NCBI GenBank assembly: GCA_004335635.1
Contig: QAXH01006782.1
Span: 4,658-68,657, forward strand
From: Chloromonas sp. AAM2
Taxonomy: Eukaryota; Chlorophyta; Chlorophyceae; Chlamydomonadales; Chlamydomonadaceae
Direction of reading: 5' to 3'
DNA: 64,000 bases
The position numbers and the translations under genes are program-made. Within the stretch, counting starts at the first letter, position 1; every line of letters starts with the position of its first letter. The notes under the pieces were generated by a model. It did no database searches. It saw nothing but the letters and a program-made list of their open reading frames with translations, and was not told the DNA's origin. Positions 41,001-50,142 of the stretch are shown here, one piece after another.

Positions 41001-41573
41001 GTGCCTAGCGCAGGTCGATTGATCAAGTTGTGGTTGAGATATTTGCGCATGTTTTTTGCATATTTGCAGATTGTTGGACATGCCACAAAATTGTCAGGCT
41101 GTTGAAAGTTCAGGGCCTGTTGTGCATGCTTGGTTTTCAGATGATGTGCGATGCTTGCTAGTATTGCATACTGCTTACTGTCTTGTCTTCTGCTGCAGGC
41201 GTTGGAGCACAAACAGCAGCACGGGCAGCACGGGCCGACAGTGCATGTGGAGGGCGAGCTGGATGAGGACGATACAGAGATGGGCCAGGATGCAGTACAA
41301 GCTGATGACCATAGGCAACAGCCAATGGCAGGCACAACAGAGGAGCATAACAATGGCGCAGGGCATGCAAGCACTAGCGCAGGCGGTCATGGTGTTCTAA
41401 GCAGCAGGGCCAGCCTGGGCGGAAGTCCTGGGCTTAAACGAGGGAGCAGCAGTGGTGGTGTGAACAGGAATGTCTTGCAGGTTCAAGCTGAGTCAGCCCT
41501 GCTAGCAGGTGGTGCACCTAAGAAGGAGACGCTGGGTGTGCATGAAGCGGCCCAACTGCTGGCGCAACTGTGA
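24015..41573 (+). CDS. SHPRH: SHPRH-type SNF2 ATPase / RING E3 ubiquitin ligase, at least 34 exons
   Basis: SHPRH proteins are nuclear SNF2 translocases with a RING inserted between the ATPase lobes; the human protein polyubiquitinates PCNA. The 34 exons found keep phase and encode 2,135 residues. Lobe 1: LYRYQRRALAWMAWRE (25572-25897), the ATP-binding LCDEM|GLGKTVEVIALML (26268-26372 and 26775-27095), LIVTPVAILQQW, DVVLTTYTVMSAE (28230-28400), HRIVLDEAQMV (29153-29253) and CVTGTPLGAG (29595-29696). A long coiled-coil and Gln/Ala-rich region follows (30899-37983). The RING is split over three exons (37064-37983, 38203-38256, 38595-38688): CSVC, CGHYFCSAC and CPTC, a complete C3HC4 set. Lobe 2: KALVFSQFPQALEL (39544-39663), LSLHHGAAGLTL (40107-40268) and VARVHRIGQLRPV (40835-40959). 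The last exon is 41199-41573. The initiating exon is unresolved. SIM-like motifs are VEIVDDEEE, TIDLTA and CIDLTG. Confidence 0.92.
27310..27450. repeat. CCACGTGCCTG minisatellite
   Basis: A 10-16-bp unit built on TGCCACGTGCC or TGCCACGTCTGCC repeats about ten times and runs almost to the acceptor of the exon starting at 27458. Many units contain CACGTG, an E-box/G-box core. The tract is intronic in the SHPRH-like gene. Confidence 0.9.
29491..29546. repeat. GGCCATGTAA triplet followed by (CAA)n
   Basis: Three near-copies of GGCCATGTAA run into about eight CAA units. They lie in the SHPRH intron between the exons ending at 29253 and starting at 29595. Confidence 0.9.
30385..30500 (+). repeat. 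Dispersed-repeat end fused to a tRNA-like B box
   Basis: TGTTTGCCAGTTCTGGGAC (30394-30412) matches the end of the dispersed family seen at 20235 and, inverted, at 20047. About 60 bp on, GGGTTCAAGTC resembles a pol III B box, preceded by CGTAGAGGG. A SINE-type composite is possible. It lies in a SHPRH intron. Confidence 0.4.
32043..32124. repeat. (CAA)n/(CAAAAA)n microsatellite
   Basis: An ~80-bp run of CAA and CAAAAA units lies in the SHPRH intron before the exon at 32319. Translated frames through it are artefacts of the repeat. Confidence 0.95.
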
Positions 41574-42424
41574 GCCGTGCCTTTGTTACTTTGGACTGCG
41601 AATTGATCAGACGGAAATTCGAACCCATCAGTAATGCCCCTGGAACGTGTAGTCTGACGCATGCCGCAGACCAGTGCACAAGGGCGCGCCAATCACACAA
41701 CTTCTATTAGACTGCAGTTGCTATTGGCGCGGGCTGAAGCTTGCACGGTTATTGAAACCATGCCACTCAAGCGCAGCAAATGTCACCTTATACGTGTGAC
41801 ATGGACTGCAGCTGTTACCTGCATGGGCCAACGCATGCGGGGCCATCAACCGTGACAGCTGTCCCTTTTCTTTTTGTCACGATGCATGACATGTGCATCT
41901 AACTTCAGAACATGTGTTGTTTTTTTAGGCAGGTCAGTTGCAAGACATCCCAAGACTTCTTACCGTGGTTTTTCATTTCTTTATGACCGCTCTGTTTAAC
42001 GTAAAAAAGATGGTGACAGGTTTTAACCTCACTATCCTGTGAAAGAAGACATCTGCGTTCAATCGCCTTGAAAGAAAATCTCTAGGTTTATCAAAGCACA
42101 GCAGCCAGACAACATGGCCCCCCGATCCATGCAGCTGGAAAGGGCATCACTACGCCAGTGCTTTGCTGATACAAAAATGCATTTATACATTGATTGGGTC
42201 GTGGCATGAATTGTTCAGATGCATGGCAATGCTGCTTTGAGCAGTGGCGAGGTGGCGTACAACAACAATATGTCCACTTTTGCTCCTGTTGCTGCTGCAT
42301 TAAACTGTCACCAAAAGAGCAACAGAGTAACTGCAGACGCCAGTATTGAATATCTGGCATGGCAGACAACAACCTTGGTGTTCCTTGAATTACCACCAAA
42401 GATTTGTCTTCTCGTTTATTCTCA
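41574..42424. other. Tail-to-tail spacer between the SHPRH and REC114-like genes
   Basis: This 0.85-kb non-coding stretch should contain both 3' untranslated regions. T-rich runs occur near 41870-41935. No gene or repeat was recognised. Confidence 0.5.
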
Positions 42425-43632
42425 TCAAGATTGCCATTTCGGACAGTCCGGGTTTTCTGTGGTTTTTGCATTAGCGGGCTGAGTACAGCCTTCATCAATC
42501 CGTTGGTCAGCCATGCTCTCCATCTGCTCGTACACACGCTCAAGACGGTCCACAAAGTCCATAAAGCCTGGTTCTGCAAGATATGCCTGCGCAACATCCC
42601 TGGCATGACGTGAGTGGAAGTTGGCGTTCATGCAAGGTCAGTTTTCAGATACTACGCATGATCATCACGATTGAGGTTCAACGTGTGGCATCTGTAACAG
42701 TGAGCAATGCGAGAGGCACAGCAGAACAACCTATGCCAGGCTTTGCTTCTTAGCACGGCCGGGGGCAGAATTCCCCACAATTGAGGTTTCCCCCAGTGCG
42801 TCTGCCTGCACGCCCTTGCCCCTGCTCCTGACCTCACCTCGAGCATGCTTTGCATTTGCATGTCTGAGTCTGATGCGCACAAGTCTATCTGCACATGGCT
42901 GGGCGCAGACACATTCTGTTCTGCGTGTGCCGGCAGAGCAGGTACTGATTGCTGGTGCTGATGATGAGCTGCAACGGCAGGCGGGGGCACGAGCATCGTC
43001 GGCTGCGTAACCAGTGGCGTGGCCTCTTGTTCCTCTCGCTGCTCTACAGATGCGTTGGCTGAGCTCTGGGCACCGTGCAGCATTCCACGTAAAGCCTGAG
43101 CGTCCAGTAAGCTGCTGAATCGAAAAGCGACAACCTGCGCGGAAGTGGTTAGACTGTGATATGGGGTCCGCAAGTCGCGGTGCACTGTCGCTACTGCAGA
43201 GAGCTTGTTGAATCACACCTGTGCTCGCTGGGATACATCCAGTCTTGCTGACGTCGTGGCGGTCTCCTCGTGGCAAGCAAGGAGCAGCACAGCAGAGCTG
43301 GCGCCAATGCCAGAGTTTGGGTCCGGAATCAGGAGCCGCACCCCACACGTCCCGTCAAACAGATCTACTTTCCAATGCCTGTCCGTGCTCTGCTGGCTTT
43401 TGGGGCCGCCCATTTGATTTGAAACCCTGAGCTGCAACAAGAACACCTGCTGGCTTACATTCAAGTGCGCATGAATAGAGGCTGTGCTGCTGTTGCTCAC
43501 AAGCCATGCGCCTTTACAGCTGGCAGTTGCCTTGCAGGGCTGTAGCGGCCCAGGTGTTGTGACATATTGGATGGGCTGGGGCAAATATACAGCCAGGCTG
43601 CCCTGCCAGCAACACGTCGTCACATCAGCCAT
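42425..43632 (-). CDS. Probable REC114/PHS1-like meiotic recombination protein
   Basis: Three exons in phase (43632-43219, 43134-42838, 42586-42425) give 290 residues. REC114 (PHS1 in plants) works with MEI4 and MER2-type partners to promote meiotic double-strand breaks. It has an N-terminal PH fold, a disordered middle and a short C-terminal helical domain. The first exon and the start of the second have PH-like alternating beta segments: GAWLVSNSSTASIHAHL, VFLLQLRVSN, WKVDLFDGTCGVRLLI, AVLLLACHEETAT and VVAFRFSSLLDAQAL. The last resembles the end of the plant PHS1 PH domain. A Gln/Ala/Pro-rich linker follows. The C-terminus has AYLAEPGFMDFVDRLERVYE, like the conserved REC114 tail helix. The call rests on domain order and two short motifs, so a different PH-fold protein cannot be excluded. 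The start is the first in-frame ATG. Confidence 0.55.
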
Positions 43633-43687
43633 TGTATACTTGAACAGGCACGATTGCAGTCTTCCTGTGGGAGGTACCGAGGCGGTT
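43633..43687. promoter_or_regulatory. Very short divergent intergenic region
   Basis: Only 55 bp separate the start codons of the REC114-like gene and the metallo-beta-lactamase gene (127 bp if the latter starts at 43760). A shared bidirectional promoter, or overlapping 5' leaders, is implied. No TATA-like element was seen. Confidence 0.5.
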
Positions 43688-46395
43688 ATGAAATCATCCA
43701 AGGGGTTATTGAGGTATACGACTCCGCAACCGAGCAAAGGGCGGGCGCAAAGCGGCGAGATGTCAGGGGTTACAGAAGCGGACCCTGCGGCTCTGCATGC
43801 TTGGAATCAGCTGCAGGCAGTGGATCGACTAACAGTAGTGGCCATTGTCGACAATGAGACAGATGGGGTAGGCTTCTGGCAGTTCAGAGTTATGTGCTTC
43901 AGGGTTAGTCAGGGTTGGTCGGCCATGGGTTACATCATAACAGGTGGAGCTTTGGATGCCAGCTTCTGTTGGGCAAGGGCCTGTACCGCACACCTCACAT
44001 GAGACACATGCAGTCTCACCTACACCGTGTGGCAAAGCACCTGTGCAACAGCCAAAGTAGAAGATGTGTTGCTGCGTTGCTGCGTGCATGCAGATGTCCA
44101 CACCATGCCCATGCTGTGACCCGAGCCAACCTGCGCCTACTGCATCATACATGTCGGAGTTCAACCAATGGTTGCAGGTACGAGCTGGTTTGGCAACCCA
44201 GCCGTGCAACACAACGCCGCCAGCTTACACACGAGCCACTTAGGCCCTGTAACTGGGAATACCTTGATGGATCACAAGTGTGTTGGTATCTGTTGCTGCT
44301 GATGAGCACCATTCTCACTCGTGTTGTTCTAGCCCTGCTCCTTGTTCTCCTTTCTTCATCACCACCGTCACCACCATCATCGCCACCACTACCACATCCA
44401 TCACCATCACCACCGTCACCTCCAACACCACCATCATCACCATCATCACCATCATCAGTCGGCGGGGGAGGATCAGCCGATTGAAATGGATTTCAGCAGG
44501 TCACTGATGGCCGGTCACGGACTATCCCTCCTCCTGACAGCTGAGGTGTGTTATGTTTGCATGGCCGTGCCTGGCAAGCATGACTAGGTCCATCTGACAG
44601 CCGGCCGCCTGTCGATAATGACTCATTGGCTAACTGCCGCTCATCAGTCCACTTTCCGGACAGGCACATACACGCCACATTCATGTCCCCCTCATTCATG
44701 CGCCCTTCATGCATCACTCACATGCATCACTCATGTTTACAGGTGGATGGTGTGCGTCACACTCTGCTGCTGGATGGCGGGCCGCGTGAGGATCTGTGGG
44801 CACTCAATGCCTCACAGCTCGCTGTGGACATGAACGCCATACAGGCCGTTGTGCTGACCCATTGGCACCCGGACCATAGTGTGGGCCTAGGGCGTGTGGC
44901 CAGCATGGCGTCACGGGCACGGCAGGGAACGCAACTACCTGGTGAGTGATGAGTATCAGGATAGGTCGTACTGTAGGCAAGGTATATATACAATGCCTTC
45001 TGCGAAACATGATCAGGCCGCTGAAGCCGCCAAGGCGTTCACTAGCTGCTGGAATTGCAGTGGTGCGTGTTTGCAACTTCAGTTCTGTTCACGCCATGCC
45101 GCTGTGTGTGGTATCTTTGCACCGTGCAGACCTTGTGTTCGATGTTCACCCGGACCGGCCACACCGTAGGGGGTTCCGCATGCCCACTGGCACGGATGTG
45201 TTCTTCAACCCGGTGAGCAACCTGCAGTCACATGGTCATCAGTTTATAGCCAACAGGAGTATCGAAGTCTTCAGGCCTTATCTTTGATCTATGGGCAAGA
45301 GTGTTAGACGCAGATCGATACGGCTGCCAGGGCTTTGAATTGGGTAGTGCAAGGCAATGTTGCCACTTTACTTGTCCGGCTTTTTACACTCCTTCCACCG
45401 AGCACCCTGCTCTTGTCGCAGGATGTAGAATTGTCTGCCCTGGAGGTGCCTGGCTGCTGTGTGCAGCGCTCTTCAGAGCCCCACACGCTGCTGAGCAACA
45501 CCTTCTTCGTGTCAGGGGTCATCCCACGCCTCACAGAGTACGAGAAAGGCATCCCCTCGCACCGCACGCAGCATGTGCAGGGCGGACCCTTTGAACTGGT
45601 GAGGGGCAGGAGCCAAAGCTAGTTGTCAAACGTGGTTGTTTGCTGTATTGTCTTTGCCAATTTGTACTGCTCCTGTAACTGCTGCTTTGCGGCATACGCC
45701 ATCGGCCTGCACCTTGACCAGGTGTTTTGGCTTCCTGTGTCCGTGCAGCACGTCACTATACAGTGGCCCTGGACTTCTCTGCTTTTTGCTGCAGGACCCG
45801 CTTATCATGGACGAGAGATGTGTGGCTGTCAAGGTGTGCAGTGGGCGTCTGTACTGGGTCTCTTCCTGTGTTCGCATATGTGCAGTAAGCAGCTTTGCTG
45901 CTTGCACCTCTATTCCTTTTCTCTCAGGCCATCATTGTATCCTTGTATTTTCTCTGCGCTGGCAACGGTAGCCATGCTTCAACTTCCTGTTGAAGTAACC
46001 CAAGATCAGATTCTGCCTTACCCTACCCTACCCTACCCTTCCTTGCTTGGATGCAGGTTAGAGGCCTTGGCGTGATTGCGTTTTCTGCCTGTTCACATGC
46101 TGGCATTGTGAACGTCACACGCTATATCAAGAGCTTAGCAGCAACTACCCACACCGAACTGACGGGTCTCATGGGCGGGTTTCACCTCAGCACACGCGCG
46201 TGCGAGGCGCGCATTCCCGAAACCGTCCGAGATCTTGTTTTGGAGCTGAACTCGGAGGCAGTGGTTCTGGCGGGGCACTGCACGGGCTGGAGGGCCAAGG
46301 CAGCGTTAGCCGCAGCCTTCCCTAGAGGTTTCCAACCGTGTAGTGTTGGGGGCAAGTACGAATTTGGTTTGCATGATGAGAATCCCATGGTCTGA
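43688..46395 (+). CDS. Metallo-beta-lactamase-fold hydrolase
   Basis: Seven exons in phase (43688-43867, 44459-44545, 44743-44941, 45130-45212, 45422-45598, 45795-45833, 46057-46395) give 367 residues. The order matches a conserved MBL subfamily annotated in prokaryotes as 7,8-dihydropterin-6-yl-methyl-4-(ribofuranosyl)aminobenzene 5'-phosphate synthase-like. It reads VVAIVDNETDG, GHGLSLLLTAE, LLLDGGPRED, the metal-binding motif LTHWHPDHSVGL (HxHxDH), VFDVHPDRP, GVIPRLTEYEKG, DPLIMDERCVAVKV, FSACSHAGIVNV, LMGGFHLS and AGHCTGWRA. The His and Asp ligands expected for a two-metal site are present. The substrate in algae is unknown, and no methanopterin pathway is implied. The start could instead be ATG 43760. 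A CAT/CAC repeat abuts the acceptor of exon 2. Confidence 0.87.
44345..44458 (+). repeat. (CAY)n / ATCACC repeat abutting a splice acceptor
   Basis: About 110 bp of CAT, CAC and CGT triplets, with CATCAC predominating, ends exactly at the CAG acceptor of exon 2 of the metallo-beta-lactamase gene. In the frame of that exon it would encode a His-rich tract. Confidence 0.9.
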
Positions 46396-47134
46396 CACTG
46401 TGCGTCAGCAAGCAGACTATGACGCGTCAGAACTTGTTTACAATTGCACGCACAAGGCCCTGGCTGGGAAGCCAGACACTTTCAGTTGCACGCAGAGGTA
46501 GATTTGCTTCAAAGCCAGTAGTAGTAGTTGTTGTTGTTTTGAAACGGTTGTTGTGAGCATGCTCAAGTCCGCCGGTTGCCATCAGTTGTGAGCCATTCAT
46601 TCCAGACCCTAGTGCTTCTTATCCTCTTGCTGTGATTATCTGGTTGCCTGCATGCAGCCCACCATGCTCTTTGAGCAGTCGCTGTAATTGCATGTTGGGG
46701 TCAAGTTGCTGTGCCGTTACCACGAGAGTTCTAGTTGTTCACGGTGTCCGATTACTCTTCCTTCCACGCCTAACAGTAGGCTGTTCATGCATGTGGCGTG
46801 GCTACAGAGAGGGGTCGCTGTGCGCTGGCTGAATGCAATGCAAGCCCAGCATAATCCTATGGGCCCAGTCTTTTCACACGTAACAATGACGCCAAGTAAC
46901 GGACTGCAGTTGCGGCCAGCGCATCTCATTGTAACACTTCTCCGACCTGGGGACACTCCTGTCGTAGAGTGTGTGAGATCGCAAAGTTGTATTCGTAATC
47001 CATTGTTGGTAACAAACCAATTCTGGAATTGTCATACATCTTTTCTTTACCATAAAAAACATGTTCCCATTATCCAACGATACACGCATGGCTGCTGAAT
47101 GGACATGTACGCACTCATCAACACCCATTCTGCT
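46396..47134. other. Tail-to-tail spacer between the MBL and EMC3 genes
   Basis: This is 0.74 kb of non-coding sequence between convergent stops. TGTAA pentamers on the plus strand near 46684 and 46931 could serve the metallo-beta-lactamase gene. Nothing else was recognised. Confidence 0.5.
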
Positions 47135-49991
47135 CTATGTGCTGTGCTGCGTGGCCGCCACGCGTTTCAGCAGTGCTACCGCCTTCTCCTCAGCTCCCTC
47201 CAGCTCCCACTCGTGGTCCAGCTGCGACACGTGGCAGGCACAAAAGCAGTCAGACATCGTGGACTGATTATGGAGTGATTATGGGCCTGAGTCAGGGACA
47301 TAAAATGGAGGCCAAAGAATGACAGGGGCGACACCAAAGGTCACACGCCGCGGCAGAAACTGATCATGGCCTAAGTCATGGATGTAAAAGTGAAGCTGAG
47401 GAGTCTGTGCCAGAATCATACAACCAGCATGCGAAAACTGATCAAGTGTGGATATGAACGCAACAGCCCAACAGTTTGCCAAAGCCAAACGATGACAACA
47501 CGAGGGCAACTTTGTTGAATATGCCTGCTGGACAGAGAGCACCAGGCCACATTACCATTCGACACCAAGCCCATGCCATGCGTGTCTTGCTCACCACATT
47601 GAGCGCTGCCTTCTCCGCTTTGAAGGCGGCCTCAGCGTCGAATGCGGGGTTGTTGGACATGGGGTTCATTTGGCGCCGCATCATCTCGGTCTCGTCCACT
47701 GTGTCCTCCCTGTGGCCACGAAGGGGGAGGCACAACACGCATCAAACTACGATAAGGAATCGACGTGTCAGAAGAAGATTCATTACCTTCATACCGCACA
47801 AGCTCAGCATGTCCGCCGTTTTGTCTATTGCTGGTGCCACATTGAGCGTGCCTAAAGCTCCATATGGTAACAACAAGTAAATGTGAGCTGCGCCGCATTG
47901 CACGTGGTGCTTAGCTTATGCGTTCGACCATGCATTGGAGGCGCTGTGAAACAGCATGTGTTGGGCAGCGGTTGCATGACACACCATGTGTGTGTGTGTG
48001 TGTGTATGTGTGTGTGACCATATTGGCTCATGAATTGACGTCCCCAGCCAGACTCAACTACTCCATGATCATTGTTGTCAACTTGCCTAGCTCGCCTGCT
48101 GCGTCCTTACCTGAACACGAGAGCAAAGACACCCCGGAGTCCGAACAGCAGGAGGATGTAGTACGAGAGGCTGGTGAAGTAGCTCACGTCCAGGCTCGCC
48201 AGGTCGATACCACGCTGCATGCGGTGGGGAGTCAGGCACAGGAGTAAGGGCATGTGGGCAAGACAGGGCCGGTACTGGGTGTGCAGAAGCCAGAAGCGAA
48301 CAAACTGGCTGAATAATACATGGTTCATTCATTCAAATCAGGCAGGTCGCAAGCATGTAGTGTGTGACCCTGTGCGTCCACAGGCAGATACATGACGCCA
48401 GTCAGATGCTACACAGTACGGTTGGCTTTGCCTGCAACCTGTGGTTACAGTGGCTGCGGATAACAGCTGACATCCTCATGCTGTACTGCTCAGGCCGAAG
48501 TGCTTGACTGACCTGCAGCATGAGCTTGAAGCGTGGGCTGAGCGGAAAGGGCACCTTGCCAATGACAAACCCGCTGAAGAAGAAGTTAACCACCATGCCC
48601 ATGGCCAGCTGCAGTGCGCACATGCAACACACGCACATGCTCGTATTCCAGGCCTGTACAGTATGTGCATGTTTGATAGCTCGAGGACATCACCCACAAG
48701 CATGCAATTGCCGTCAGGGGTCTTGTTTTCCAGCGATACTGCCTGGGTTTATGAGGCGTTGTGCGGATGCAGGCTTCCTGTGCGTCACCAGGACAGACTG
48801 TCATGTGCTGCACCATGCATGTGTGCCTTGACACGCTTGTTCCTGAGTCCACAAAAAACCTTTTTCCACCTCGCCTGGTCCACTCGACCCCGCACCCCTG
48901 GTCCCGTTCTCACTATACAAGGTGTTTGACATCTCATGCATGCACTGCACCCACTCATCCTGTAGTGTGCGTCCACTTGTGAAGTGTCTCAGTGCATCAG
49001 TTTCTGTCAGCAGTGGTGCATGATGGCGTGGCTGGCTGTCAGGTGAAGTTGCCTGCCATGTGATGCATGTGTGCACCGCCCACCTGTGGCACTATGCCTG
49101 TAAGGTTCTTCTTCATCATGTCTACCATCACACTCGGGTCACTGGCCATGGCCTCTTGCATGGACCGGGAAACGGCCTTCTGGTTGAAGAAGCCGTTGTC
49201 CTGTAAGCAAACACGTGAACAACCATGTGATCGCACGCGTAGGTGGCCACTTGCAATGCCATGTTTGAGGGCATGGCTGTGCTGTTCACAACGAAGTCTT
49301 GCGATTGCGAAGTGTAATCAAGTGCCTGCGTAGTACCTGCCAAGGATGTTGACAGTATGTACCCCCAGCATACCTGTCATGCACATGGATACCTTTGTAA
49401 TACAGCCGGGCTTGCCTTGCGACCAACGTGTGCTGACATCAAAGCCTGCTGGCTGTTAGCTCACCCTTCAAACTTCCCCAATGTAAACAGGCGTCAGACT
49501 ACGATGTGAGAGCCATCTAGGTTAACTTGCGCGCCAGCCCTCACAGCTTGGCAGCACCCACCTTCCCGATGAAGTATTCCTTCCGCATCTTGAAGCCTCC
49601 CTCAGGCATGACTCTCATCATGGCCCGCATCCGCTGACAGCGAGTGACGGCCTGTTGCTCTCGCAGCTCCTTAGGCTCCTTGTTGCTGGCAGCACCAGTT
49701 GGGGCGTTCATGAGCTGCGGTGCATGGGATAATTAGTCATCAGTTCAGCTGGGGCTGGACGAGGGGCGGTTCAGGCAGATCACTGAGCATGCATGTTGCC
49801 CATGCAGACACATGGGGAGCCTGCGCCCATCAGGTTGTTGCGGAGGCAGACTGACGAATCAAAAGGCGTTCTGTTGCACTGACCATGTGCGCGTACTGTG
49901 TGAGCAGCTTCATGAGCAGGATCGACAAGGTCAGGGGGATGAAGACCCAGTCCCGCACAGCCGTATCAAGCTCCAGATCATGTTGCGCCAT
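47135..49991 (-). CDS. EMC3: ER membrane protein complex subunit 3 (EMC3)
   Basis: EMC3 is the YidC/Oxa1-like core subunit of the ER membrane complex, which inserts transmembrane segments of client proteins. Seven exons in phase (49991-49884, 49714-49562, 49200-49084, 48608-48513, 48214-48111, 47709-47595, 47221-47135) give 259 residues, almost exactly the usual EMC3 length. Conserved blocks in order: DTAVRDWVFIPLTLSILLM (first transmembrane helix), QYAHM, EQQAVTRCQRMRA, MRKEYFIGK, DNGFFNQK, DPSVMVDMMKKNLTGIVPQ, VVNFFFSGFVIGKVPFPLSP, RGIDLASLDVSYFTSLSYY with ILLLFGLRGVFALVFR, EDTVDETEMMRRQMNPM, and the C-terminal HEWELEGAE. The start ATG is followed by MAQHDLELDTAVRDW, matching the family N-terminus. 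It is head-to-head with the coiled-coil gene at 50143. A (TG)n run lies in its fifth intron. Confidence 0.97.
47987..48016. repeat. (TG)n microsatellite
   Basis: About 15 TG units with one TA interruption lie in EMC3 intron 5. Confidence 0.95.
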
Positions 49992-50142
49992 TCAATGAGC
50001 GCAAATTCGCCCACGGCTATGAAGCAAGAGGTGTGATGCCTGCTTCAATGGATCATGTACCTCAGCAATTGATCACACGCATAGGGCGCGTAAGACGAGG
50101 TAGTAGAGTGCACCGACCACATCCACATGCCACTCGCCCATC
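49992..50142. promoter_or_regulatory. Short divergent intergenic region of EMC3 and the coiled-coil gene
   Basis: The start codons of the two genes are 151 bp apart on opposite strands, so a bidirectional promoter is likely. No specific motif was identified. Confidence 0.5.

Noticed and set aside
44345..44458. His-rich run as a constitutive exon of the metallo-beta-lactamase gene
   Set aside because: The exon beginning at 44459 joins exon 1 in phase without it, and the run is a simple repeat.
46018..46040. Telomere-like CCCTA repeats
   Set aside because: Only about four CCCTA units in an intron pyrimidine tract before an acceptor; not an interstitial telomere array.
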